Source of the DNA: an uncultured cyanobacterium
Lineage (GTDB): Bacteria; Cyanobacteriota; Cyanobacteriia; PCC-6307; Cyanobiaceae
Assembly: GCA_903862155.1 (NCBI GenBank)
Contig: CAIOXF010000314.1
Span: 1-8,294 of the forward strand
Length of the DNA stretch: 8,294 nucleotides
Direction of reading: 5' to 3'
Under the pieces are notes generated by a model. It made no database searches, had not been told where the DNA came from, and was given only the letters and a program-made list of their open reading frames with translations. Position numbers and translations under genes: made by a program. Shown here in pieces: positions 1 through 6,262 of the stretch. Numbering within the stretch: position 1 is the first letter of the stretch; every line of letters begins with the position of its first letter.

Positions 1-2
1 AC

Positions 3-260
3 GGCGAACCGCCCTCAACGCCCAGCGAAGCGCGGCTCGACCTCAACCAGGCACGACTTCCCGATCTCCAGGCCCTGGGGCTCTCACCCGAACGCAGCCA
101 GCGGCTGCTGCGCGAGCGGACCCGCTCCCCCTTCCGCGACCTGGCCGACCTGCAGGAGCGACTCCAGCTGCCGCCTGATCTGGTGGAGCGTTGGATCGGC
201 AAGGTGCGCTTCGGCACGGGGCCAATCGGGCCTGTCCTGCCCGGAGGACCGAAGGGCTGA
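3..260 (+). CDS. Helix-hairpin-helix domain protein, C-terminal part (5' partial)
   Basis: The reading frame is open from the left edge of the window and ends at TGA 258-260, giving the last 85 residues of a protein whose start lies outside. Two consecutive HhH-like units can be read: one around LPDLQALGLSPERSQRLLRE and one around DLADLQERLQLPPDLVERW. They are preceded by 'LDLNQA' and joined through 'SPFRDL', the layout of the ComEA-type tandem HhH domain, which binds DNA non-specifically through the backbone. The usual glycines of the 'GIGP' hairpin are replaced (GLSP, QLPP), so the DNA contact may be weak or altered. A short basic, glycine/proline-rich tail follows. The stop codon overlaps the ATG of the GIY-YIG gene (TGATG), so the two are probably translationally coupled. 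The HhH call is fairly firm; full length, other domains and function cannot be seen here. Confidence 0.7.
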   Translation, partial: GEPPSTPSEARLDLNQARLPDLQALGLSPERSQRLLRERTRSPFRDLADLQERLQLPPDLVERWIGKVRFGTGPIGPVLPGGPKG

Positions 261-865
261 TGGCGCGCCAGGGCAACCTCTTTGATCACGCCACCGGCCA
301 TGGCACTGGCTCAGTGGAGGGGCTGGAGCTGAGCCTCAGCAGCGCCCAGCTCCAGAGCTGGCAGCAGCGGCTGGGTGCCTTCCAGGCTCCTCTATTCGTC
401 GGAGAAGCCATGGCCGCGGCCCAGATGAGCCTGTTGGCCCCTGCGCCAGAGAGCGCTGAAGCCCGGGCCGCCGGCCTCAACCCTCTGGAGCTACGCCCCC
501 AGCCCCTGAGCTTCTGGCGCTGGCCCGAGGCGCCCCAGCAGGGAGCCGCCATGTATTTCGTGATCGACCGTCCGCCAGCACTGGAGCACACCCTGCTGCT
601 GTATGTGGGCGAAACCGGGGCTGCCGACCGCCGCTGGAAGGGCGAGCACGACTGCAAGCGCTACCTGGCCGCCTACGGCGAAGCCCTCAGCAAGGCGGGG
701 CTGGCGGGGCGGCCGAGCATCCGCTTCTGGCTGGATGTCCCCAGCGCGATCAAACCTCGCCGGGCGCTGGAGCAGGCCCTGATCCAGCGCTGGCAACCGC
801 CGTTCAACAAGGAGACCCGCGAACGCTGGGCCACACCCTTCACCGCTGAAGCCGAGTTGGGCTGA
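260..865 (+). CDS. GIY-YIG family nuclease-like protein, 201 aa
   Basis: The C-terminal half matches the GIY-YIG endonuclease fold: 'MYFVID' (98-103) stands for GIY and 'LYVGETG' (114-120) for YIG. An arginine-rich helix 'DRRWKGEH' (123-130) follows. Then comes 'RALEQALIQRWQPPFN' (168-183), with the expected metal-binding Glu171 and the terminal Asn183. Family members cut DNA in a metal-dependent way. The first 90 or so residues are not a recognised domain, but contain QGNLF (4-8) and QMSLL (55-59), both resembling sliding-clamp binding peptides. ATG at 260 was chosen over an in-frame ATG at 191. It overlaps the upstream stop, has GGAGGA (243-248) and GAAGGG (251-256) just upstream, and the earlier start would read 69 bases into the HhH gene. 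Coupling to the HhH gene suggests a shared role in DNA processing, which is inference. Substrate unknown. Confidence 0.8.
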   Translation: MARQGNLFDHATGHGTGSVEGLELSLSSAQLQSWQQRLGAFQAPLFVGEAMAAAQMSLLAPAPESAEARAAGLNPLELRPQPLSFWRWPEAPQQGAAMYFVIDRPPALEHTLLLYVGETGAADRRWKGEHDCKRYLAAYGEALSKAGLAGRPSIRFWLDVPSAIKPRRALEQALIQRWQPPFNKETRERWATPFTAEAELG

Positions 866-903
866 GGACACCACCCTGAACAGGGCAGGCGGGCTGTGCT
901 GGC

Positions 904-909
904 TACGAT
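904..909 (+). promoter_or_regulatory. Possible -10 element of a pepA promoter
   Basis: TACGAT lies 24 bases before the pepA ATG in the only real gap (866-933) between the GIY-YIG gene and pepA, and would give a leader of roughly 18 bases. No clear -35 box is visible 17 bases upstream, where the sequence is CAGGGC. A short dyad, CCCTG/CAGGG (874-885), overlaps that position and could be an operator or mean nothing. The call is based on resemblance to the sigma-70 hexamer and on position only. Confidence 0.35.
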
Positions 910-933
910 CGCGCCCCAAAACGTGGCCGCTGC

Positions 934-2454
934 ATGGAGTTCCGCTGCATCCCCTCCCCCCTGGCCGCAGCCCTGGAGGGCCTGGAGGCCCAGGCGCTGG
1001 CCGTGGGCCTGTTCAGCGGCGAGGAGGGCCTGGCAGCCCACCCCCATGTGGAGAGCCTCACCACCCGCTTCGGCACCGAGCTCACCGAGCGGCTGAGCCT
1101 GCGCCAGTTCAAGGCCAAGGCCGGTGAGTGCGCCAGCCTGGAGCTGCTGGGCGGTCAGCCCGCCACCGTGATCCTGGTGGGGCTGGGCGATCCCGCCGGC
1201 TTCGATGGCAACGGCCTGCGCAGCGCTGCAGCGGCGGCGGCCAAGGCAGCGGTGGCCGCCGGCTGCAGCAGCCTGGCCCTGGCACTGCCCCTGGAAGGAC
1301 TCGACAGCACCCACGCAGCCCAGGCCATGGCGGAAGCCGCCCGGCTGGCCACCTACAGCGATGAGCGCTTCAAGAGCGAACCCGATGCCAGCAAAACCAA
1401 ACTCGGCGCCCTGCATCTGATCGGCGTGCCCGAGGCGGCCCAGAGCGCTCTGAACGGGGTGGAATCGGTGTGCGCCGGCGTGGAGCTGGCCCGCCAGCTG
1501 GTGGCCGCTCCTCCGAACGTGGCCACCCCCCAGCATCTGGCCGACACCGCTGCCGCCATCGCCGGCGACCACGGCCTGGAGCTGAAGGTGCTCGAGCGCG
1601 GCGACTGCGAGGCCCTCGGCATGGGCGCCTACGTGGGGGTGGCCCAGGGGTCCGATCTGCCACCCAAGTTCATCCACCTCACCTATCGCCCGGCCGGCGC
1701 CGTGACACGGCGGGTGGCGCTCGTTGGCAAGGGTCTCACCTTCGACTCAGGCGGATACAACCTCAAAACCGCCGGATCTCAGATTGAGATGATGAAGTAC
1801 GACATGGGCGGCAGCGCGGCAGTGCTCGGCGCGGCCCGTGCCATCGGCGGCCTGAAGCCAGAAGGCGTGGAGGTGCACGTGATCGTGGCTGCCTGCGAAA
1901 ACATGATCAGCGGCGGCGCCGTGCATCCCGGCGACATCGTGACCGCCTCCAACGGCAAGACGATCGAGATCAACAACACCGACGCCGAGGGGCGGCTCAC
2001 CCTGGCCGACGCCCTGGTGTACGCCAGCAAGCTGGAGCCCGACGCCATCGTGGATCTGGCCACCCTCACCGGCGCCTGCGTGATCGCCCTGGGCGAGGAG
2101 ATCGCCGGACTGTGGTCGTGCAGCGATATTCTGGCGGGCGCCCTGCTGGAGGCCGGCCAGGCCGGCGGCGAAGACCTGTGGCGCATGCCCCTGCGGGGCT
2201 CCTACAAACAGGGCCTCAAGAGTCCGGTGGCCGACATGAAGAACACCGGCCCGCGCCCCGGTGGATCGATCACCGCCGCCCTGTTCCTGCAGGACTTCGT
2301 GACCAAGGGCCTGCCCTGGGCCCATCTCGACATCGCCGGCACCGTGTGGACCGACAAGGGACGAGGCGTGGATCCCGCCGGGGCCACCGGCTTCGGGGTG
2401 CGCACCCTGGTGAACTGGGTGGCGGCGGGCGCCCCCTGCGGGGATCCCGCCTAG
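934..2454 (+). CDS. pepA: Leucyl aminopeptidase (M17 family), 506 aa
   Basis: This is a cytosolic two-metal aminopeptidase that removes N-terminal residues, notably leucine, during peptide turnover; family members normally form hexamers. The C-terminal catalytic domain is complete. The metal ligands are Lys266 and Asp271 (in VGKGLTFDSGG), Asp290 (in MMKYDMGG), and Asp350 and Glu352 in the signature NTDAEGRL (348-355). Lys278 and Arg354 are the catalytic pair. Between Lys278 and Asp290 the spacing is one residue longer than in E. coli PepA (12 versus 11), in a 'GGYNLK' context I associate with cyanobacterial and plant enzymes. The N-terminal 170 or so residues form the divergent regulatory/hexamerisation domain. 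Length is normal for the family. ATG 934 has no Shine-Dalgarno sequence, and a short leader is expected. E. coli PepA also binds DNA, but nothing here shows that this one does. Confidence 0.96.
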   Translation: MEFRCIPSPLAAALEGLEAQALAVGLFSGEEGLAAHPHVESLTTRFGTELTERLSLRQFKAKAGECASLELLGGQPATVILVGLGDPAGFDGNGLRSAAAAAAKAAVAAGCSSLALALPLEGLDSTHAAQAMAEAARLATYSDERFKSEPDASKTKLGALHLIGVPEAAQSALNGVESVCAGVELARQLVAAPPNVATPQHLADTAAAIAGDHGLELKVLERGDCEALGMGAYVGVAQGSDLPPKFIHLTYRPAGAVTRRVALVGKGLTFDSGGYNLKTAGSQIEMMKYDMGGSAAVLGAARAIGGLKPEGVEVHVIVAACENMISGGAVHPGDIVTASNGKTIEINNTDAEGRLTLADALVYASKLEPDAIVDLATLTGACVIALGEEIAGLWSCSDILAGALLEAGQAGGEDLWRMPLRGSYKQGLKSPVADMKNTGPRPGGSITAALFLQDFVTKGLPWAHLDIAGTVWTDKGRGVDPAGATGFGVRTLVNWVAAGAPCGDPA

Positions 2455-2456
2455 GT

Positions 2457-2475
2457 TGGCGCCCAGCGAGCGCCA
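2457..2475 (+). promoter_or_regulatory. Intercistronic hairpin between pepA and the membrane-protein gene
   Basis: A perfect 6-bp inverted repeat, TGGCGC and GCGCCA, with a 7-base loop sits 2 bases after the pepA stop and ends 6 bases before the next ATG. No T-run follows, so it is not a standard terminator. It could stabilise the upstream mRNA end or limit ribosome access to the downstream start, which has no visible Shine-Dalgarno sequence. The structure is seen in the sequence; its role is inferred. Confidence 0.35.
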
Positions 2476-2481
2476 GAACCC

Positions 2482-2766
2482 ATGGCCGTTCAGAAGATCC
2501 GCTGGTATGTGAAAGCCCAGCTGGGCGTGCTGCTGCTGCCAGCGGGCCTCTGCCTGTTCGGGGAAGCGGTGATCCGCAGAGGACTGGAGCAACTGGCCGC
2601 CAGCGCCCAGGTGGCGGGCAGCGGGGGCAGCGGCGTGGCGCTGAATTTCCTCAAGGCCCCAGGCCCCTGGTTCTGGTACGGCACCCTCGGCCTGATCCTG
2701 ATCAACGCCGGGGTGGGGCTGATGATCGAAAGCGGCCTGCTGCGGGGCTATCCGGGCCGCCGCTGA
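2482..2766 (+). CDS. Small two-helix membrane protein of unknown function, 94 aa
   Basis: I do not recognise a named family. The protein has two strongly hydrophobic stretches, about residues 13-31 (LGVLLLPAGLCLFGEAVI) and 63-83 (WFWYGTLGLILINAGVGLM), each long enough to span a membrane. A Gly/Ser/Ala-rich linker (39-55) separates them. Positive residues lie at both ends (Lys5, Arg7, Lys11 and the terminal Gly-Arg-Arg), which by the positive-inside rule suggests both termini are cytoplasmic, although Arg32-Arg33 in the loop weakens this. The gene starts 27 bases after pepA on the same strand and has no separate promoter that I can see, so co-transcription is likely. It resembles short conserved hypothetical proteins of cyanobacteria. 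Location could be the plasma or thylakoid membrane. Coding status is supported by a sensible membrane topology and by its fit between flanking genes. Confidence 0.7.
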   Translation: MAVQKIRWYVKAQLGVLLLPAGLCLFGEAVIRRGLEQLAASAQVAGSGGSGVALNFLKAPGPWFWYGTLGLILINAGVGLMIESGLLRGYPGRR

Positions 2767-2781
2767 GCCCCTGCAACCCCC

Positions 2782-2997
2782 TCAGGCCGCCTGCATCTCT
2801 CCATGACGGCGCCCCTGATCCACAGCCGTGAGGCTGGCGGCCAACTGCTCCGGCGACTCGAGCACATGGATCTGCCAGCGAGCGCGGTCGCTGCAGAGCT
2901 GAAGCAACCGATCCAGATCGTCCGCGGCCTGCTTGGGGCTGGCGTAAGGACCGATGTGGCGGGTCTGCAGACCGTCTCGGATGGTCAGCAGATACAT
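2782..2997 (-). CDS. Hypothetical protein, 71 aa
   Basis: No family is recognised. The ATG at 2997 begins MYLLTIRDG, a typical first beta-strand. A helix with heptad-like leucines follows (PKQAADDLDRLLQL, 21-34), then a strand (WQIHVLES, 41-48) and a second helix (PEQLAASLTAV, 49-59). That suggests a small alpha/beta cytosolic protein with one cysteine (35) and no signal peptide. An in-frame TTG at 3018 would add seven residues (MIPAAVR) that look non-conserved in type, so ATG is preferred; no clear Shine-Dalgarno sequence precedes it. The gene lies tail-to-tail with the membrane-protein gene, 15 bases apart, and downstream of the lpx operon terminator, so it probably has its own promoter. 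Overlapping frames on either strand give Arg/Pro/Ser-rich translations without secondary-structure logic, which is why this frame was chosen. Confidence 0.6.
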   Translation of the reverse strand: MYLLTIRDGLQTRHIGPYASPKQAADDLDRLLQLCSDRARWQIHVLESPEQLAASLTAVDQGRRHGEMQAA

Positions 2998-3023
2998 ACG
3001 CACCGCTGCAGGAATCAACAGCC

Positions 3024-3029
3024 ACGCTA
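3024..3029 (-). promoter_or_regulatory. Weak candidate -10 element for the 71-aa gene
   Basis: On the minus strand TAGCGT lies 26 bases upstream of the ATG at 2997, between the terminator-like hairpin and the gene. A convincing -35 box is missing. It is listed only because a promoter is expected in this 109-base gap (2998-3106) and nothing else there fits better. Confidence 0.2.
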
Positions 3030-3058
3030 GTGAGGTGGCGCAAGGGTGACCAGAGGGG

Positions 3059-3093
3059 AAAACCGCTCTGCCACAGGCTTCTGCAGCAGAGCG
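3059..3093 (-). terminator. Rho-independent terminator of the bamA-lpx-msrA operon
   Basis: Read on the minus strand, a perfect 8-bp GC-rich stem, CGCTCTGC paired with GCAGAGCG, has a 14-base loop and is followed by G then TTTT. It begins 13 bases after the msrA stop codon. The T-run is short, so termination may be partial. The plus-strand orientation lacks a T-run after the stem, so it should act only on the leftward operon. Confidence 0.65.
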
Positions 3094-3106
3094 ACGCCAG
3101 GAAACT

Positions 3107-3757
<651 letters not shown>

Positions 3758-3758
3758 C

Positions 3759-4946
3759 TCAGGCGGTGACAGACAGCTGATCGAGGATGGCAGCCGCGGC
3801 CCTGCGGGTGACGCCCGGCTCCCCCAGCTCGCGGCGCAGCCGGCCGTAGCCCTCCAGCATCGCTCTGTGCTCGTGGCTGCCCGCCTTGAGCAGGGGCTCG
3901 GTGGCCGCCACGATGGCCTCGGGGGTGAGCTGATCTTGCAGCAGTTCCGGCACCAAACGCTCGTTGAGCACCAGGTTCACCGGCGAGATGTGGGGCACGT
4001 TGAAGCGCAGGATCTGCTTGGCCACGAACGCCGTCACCCTGCTCACCCGGTAGGTCACCACCTGGGGCACGCCCCGCAGCGCCAGCTCCAGGTTGGCGGT
4101 GCCGCTCTTGGTGAGAGCCACATCGGCAGCGGCACAGAGATCAGGCTTGAGTCGATCCGAATCGGCCGCGGGAATCACCCGGGCGTTCACACCGGCGGCA
4201 GCCAGCACCTGCTCCAGTTCCGGTTCGAATCCTTTGAGGCCCGTAGGCACCAGAACCTTCAGGGCGGGATGGCGCTTCTGCAGCTCGGCCACGGCCTGGG
4301 CCATCGGCGGGAGCAGGTAGCGCAACTCCTGCCGCCGGGAGGCCGGCAGCAACAGCAGTACGGGATCGCTGGGGCTGAGCCCCAGGCGCTGGCGGGCCTC
4401 CGCGCGGGTGGGCTGCTCGGTGAGGGTGTCGATCAGGGGATGGCCCACCCAGGTGACGGCCGCACCACGGGCGCCGTAGAAGCGAGCCTCCTCGGGGAAG
4501 ATCGCCAGGATCCTGTCGCTGAAGCCGATCAGGCGGGTGGTGCCCCCTTCCCCCAGGCGAAAGGCCCACTCCTGGGGAGCGATGTAATAGGTGATCGGCA
4601 CCTGGGGGAACAGGCGCTTCATGCGCAGCCCCAGGTTCACGTTGGCACCCATGTAATCGATCAATACCACCCCATCCGGGGGATGGCTGGTCAGCCAGCG
4701 GCGCAGACGCCGCTGCAGCTGCAGGGTGGGCAGGATCAGCGGCACGGCCTCCCACAGGCCGATGGCCCCCATGGGAGCGGTGTCGGCGATCAGCTCGGCT
4801 CCGGCCTGGCGCATCCGCTCGCCCCCCAAGGCCAGCACCTCCAGACCTAGGCCCCGATCCCGAGCTTCGGCGAACAGGGCGCGGATCAGCAGGCTGCCCT
4901 GCAGGTCACCGGACACCTCGCCGGTGCTCACAAGCAGCCTCAGCAT
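3759..4946 (-). CDS. lpxB: Lipid-A-disaccharide synthase, 395 aa
   Basis: LpxB (glycosyltransferase family GT19) joins UDP-2,3-diacylglucosamine and 2,3-diacylglucosamine 1-phosphate to form the tetra-acyl disaccharide of lipid A at the inner face of the plasma membrane. The family blocks appear in order: STGEVSGDLQG (7-17), VLIDYMGANVNL (94-105, where E. coli has IDAPDFN), YYIAPQEWAFR (120-130), ILAIFPEEARFY (146-157), WVGHPLID (166-173), LLLPASRRQEL (198-208), SGTANLELAL (281-290), and NLVLNERLVPELLQ (324-337). Ala replaces the common Gly in the 'LLPGSR' block. Length is typical of the family. The start ATG has a clear Shine-Dalgarno sequence that overlaps the lpxA stop codon. LpxA and LpxC, which make its precursors, are encoded immediately upstream. 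Confidence 0.96.
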   Translation of the reverse strand: MLRLLVSTGEVSGDLQGSLLIRALFAEARDRGLGLEVLALGGERMRQAGAELIADTAPMGAIGLWEAVPLILPTLQLQRRLRRWLTSHPPDGVVLIDYMGANVNLGLRMKRLFPQVPITYYIAPQEWAFRLGEGGTTRLIGFSDRILAIFPEEARFYGARGAAVTWVGHPLIDTLTEQPTRAEARQRLGLSPSDPVLLLLPASRRQELRYLLPPMAQAVAELQKRHPALKVLVPTGLKGFEPELEQVLAAAGVNARVIPAADSDRLKPDLCAAADVALTKSGTANLELALRGVPQVVTYRVSRVTAFVAKQILRFNVPHISPVNLVLNERLVPELLQDQLTPEAIVAATEPLLKAGSHEHRAMLEGYGRLRRELGEPGVTRRAAAAILDQLSVTA

Positions 4947-4951
4947 CTGTG

Positions 4952-4958
4952 CTCTCCT
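4952..4958 (-). promoter_or_regulatory. Ribosome binding site of lpxB overlapping the lpxA stop
   Basis: On the minus strand the junction reads TGAGGAGAGCACAGATG. AGGAGAG is a strong Shine-Dalgarno sequence 5 bases from the ATG, and its first base is the last base of the lpxA stop codon. This fixes the lpxB start and suggests ribosomes finishing lpxA can reinitiate. Confidence 0.7.
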
Positions 4959-5794
4959 CAGCGCTGGGGCGGCAGGGGGCCGCGGCGCCCCTGGGCCGTG
5001 GAAGCTTCCAAAAAGCTCACCAGCAGCTCTCCAGCCTCCAGCAGATCCAGCTCGCGGGCAGCGGCCAAGGCCTCAGCCAACACCCGATCACTGCGATAGA
5101 GCAGGGTCCAGAGATCCTGCAGCTGGCGCATCTGGGCACCACCATCGCGCTCGGCCAGGCCGCTGCGGCGGATGCCGAGTTTGTTGAGGCCCCGCAAACG
5201 CCCGGGATGGCCCTCCACCATGGTGAACGGGGGCACATCCCGGTCGATCCGGCTCATGCCGCCCACCATCGCCATCGTGCCGATATGCACGAACTGATGG
5301 ATGCCGAGCACCCCCCCGATCACAGCCCGATCGCCGATCACCACATGGCCGGCCACCGCCACACCGTTGGCGATCACGATCCGATCGCCCAGCAGGCAGT
5401 TGTGGCCAATGTGGCTGTAGGCCATCAGCAGGTTGCCACTGCCGAGTTGGGTGCGCTCATCACCGGCGGTGGCCCGGTTGATGGTGACGCACTCCCGGAT
5501 GGTGTTGTTGTCCCCGATCACCACTTCGGTGGGATCGCCGGAGTATTTGAGGTCCTGGGGTTCGAGGCCGATGCAAGCCCCGGGAAACACCCGGTTGCCG
5601 CGGCCCATGCGCACGCGCCCATCGATCACCACGTGGGGCCCGATGCGACAGCCATCCCCTAGCTCCACATCGGCACCGATCACGGCATAGGGACCGATCT
5701 CCACACCCGCACCAATGCGGGCGGCTGGATCCACCACCGCGGTGGGATGAATGGCGGTGGACATCGGCACGTCGGGAGCCTCAGCTGCGTGCAT
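4958..5794 (-). CDS. lpxA: Acyl-[ACP]-UDP-N-acetylglucosamine O-acyltransferase, 278 aa
   Basis: LpxA carries out the first step of lipid A synthesis, moving a 3-hydroxyacyl chain from ACP to the 3-OH of UDP-GlcNAc. The N-terminal two thirds are hexapeptide repeats forming a left-handed beta-helix (IHPTAVVDP, IGPYAVIG, IGPHVVIDG, IGDNNTIRE, GHVVIGDRAVIG). The catalytic histidine is His131 in SHIGHNC (127-133), with His128, His150 and His166 matching other active-site histidines. The blocks GLEPQDLKY (76-84) and 'HQFVHIGTMAMVGGMS' (166-181) are characteristic. The C-terminal part is the helical domain of the trimer. The ATG at 5794 sits 4 bases after fabZ with only weak Shine-Dalgarno potential. 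An alternative ATG at 5764 (Met11, MSTAIHPTAV) begins nearer the conserved region and is preceded by GAGG at longer spacing, so the true N-terminus may be ten residues shorter. Confidence 0.95.
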   Translation of the reverse strand: MHAAEAPDVPMSTAIHPTAVVDPAARIGAGVEIGPYAVIGADVELGDGCRIGPHVVIDGRVRMGRGNRVFPGACIGLEPQDLKYSGDPTEVVIGDNNTIRECVTINRATAGDERTQLGSGNLLMAYSHIGHNCLLGDRIVIANGVAVAGHVVIGDRAVIGGVLGIHQFVHIGTMAMVGGMSRIDRDVPPFTMVEGHPGRLRGLNKLGIRRSGLAERDGGAQMRQLQDLWTLLYRSDRVLAEALAAARELDLLEAGELLVSFLEASTAQGRRGPLPPQR

Positions 5795-5798
5795 GGTT

Positions 5799-6251
5799 TC
5801 AGTCCACCAGGGAGAACATCAGCTCTCCCGAGCACACCAGCTGACCATCCACGGTGGCCTCGGCCTTCACCTTGCCAAAGCGCTGGCGCTTGAGGCTGAG
5901 CAGCTCGCAGCTGATCACCAGCTGATCACCGGGCACCACCGGCCGGCGAAAACGCACCCCATCAATACCGGCGAACACGAACAGCCCCTTGGGCAGATCG
6001 GGCATCTGGGTCACGATCAGGCCGCCCACCTGGGCCATGGCCTCCACGATCAGCACCCCAGGCATCAATGGACGGCCGGGGAAATGGCCCTGGAACTGGG
6101 GCTCGTTGAAGGTCACGTTCTTGATCGCTACCGCCCGCTTGCCGGGGTCGTGCTCGATTACCCGGTCCACCAGGGCAAAGGGATAGCGATGCGGGAGCAG
6201 CCCCTGGATCTGCTCACTGGTAAGCACGGGCGTGGAGGCGCTGGTGGTCAA
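5799..6251 (-). CDS. fabZ: 3-hydroxyacyl-[ACP] dehydratase FabZ, 150 aa, non-ATG start
   Basis: FabZ dehydrates 3-hydroxyacyl-ACP to trans-2-enoyl-ACP in fatty-acid elongation. It competes with LpxA for the same 3-hydroxyacyl-ACP, which explains its place among lpx genes. This is a hot-dog fold enzyme. The conserved LLPHRYPFALVDRV (18-31) and the active-site block QGHFPGRPLMPGVLIVEAMAQ (from 54) carry catalytic His56 and Glu70. Length is normal for the family. There is no in-frame ATG between the lpxC stop and the conserved N-terminus. The start must be TTG at 6251 (11 bases after lpxC, used here) or GTG at 6227 (giving VLTSEQIQGLLPH). Neither has a purine-rich Shine-Dalgarno sequence; the minus strand just upstream is pyrimidine-rich. 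Initiation is probably by coupling to lpxC translation. Confidence 0.95.
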   Translation of the reverse strand: MTTSASTPVLTSEQIQGLLPHRYPFALVDRVIEHDPGKRAVAIKNVTFNEPQFQGHFPGRPLMPGVLIVEAMAQVGGLIVTQMPDLPKGLFVFAGIDGVRFRRPVVPGDQLVISCELLSLKRQRFGKVKAEATVDGQLVCSGELMFSLVD

Positions 6252-6262
6252 AGGAGCAGGAG

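Noticed and set aside
191..259. Longer N-terminus for the GIY-YIG protein from the ATG at 191
   Set aside because: It would overlap the HhH gene by 70 bases. The extra residues are Arg/Ala-rich and out-of-frame in character, whereas ATG 260 overlaps the preceding stop and has Shine-Dalgarno-like sequences.
874..885. Dyad CCCTG-AA-CAGGG upstream of pepA as a terminator for the GIY-YIG gene
   Set aside because: The 2-base loop is sterically too tight and no T-run follows. It is mentioned only as a possible operator-like dyad.
673..1677. Long minus-strand open frame (334 codons) opposite the GIY-YIG and pepA genes
   Set aside because: It is antisense to two well-supported genes. The translation is a His/Gln/Gly/Ala-rich string without recognisable motifs, as expected from GC-rich codon bias on the other strand.
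1747..2592. Minus-strand open frame of 281 codons opposite the catalytic half of pepA
   Set aside because: It lies opposite the most conserved part of pepA and has composition typical of antisense shadow frames (repeated His, Gly, Gln).
2763..2785. Possible bidirectional terminator CTGAG...CTCAG between the convergent genes
   Set aside because: The stem is only 5 bp with a 13-base loop and no T-run on either strand. The neighbouring GGCCGCC copies are direct, not inverted, repeats.
2803..3030. Plus-strand open frame of 75 codons overlapping the 71-aa minus-strand gene
   Set aside because: It is entirely antisense to the minus-strand frame, which has better secondary-structure logic. It also runs against the upstream convergent gene with no promoter or ribosome binding site.
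3867..4850. Plus-strand open frame of 327 codons opposite lpxB
   Set aside because: lpxB has every family motif. The opposite frame is His/Gln/Gly-rich and featureless.
4949..5662. Plus-strand open frame of 237 codons opposite lpxA
   Set aside because: The periodic hexapeptide-repeat codons of lpxA keep the reverse frame open; the translation (HHRHRADMHELMD...) has no protein-like features.
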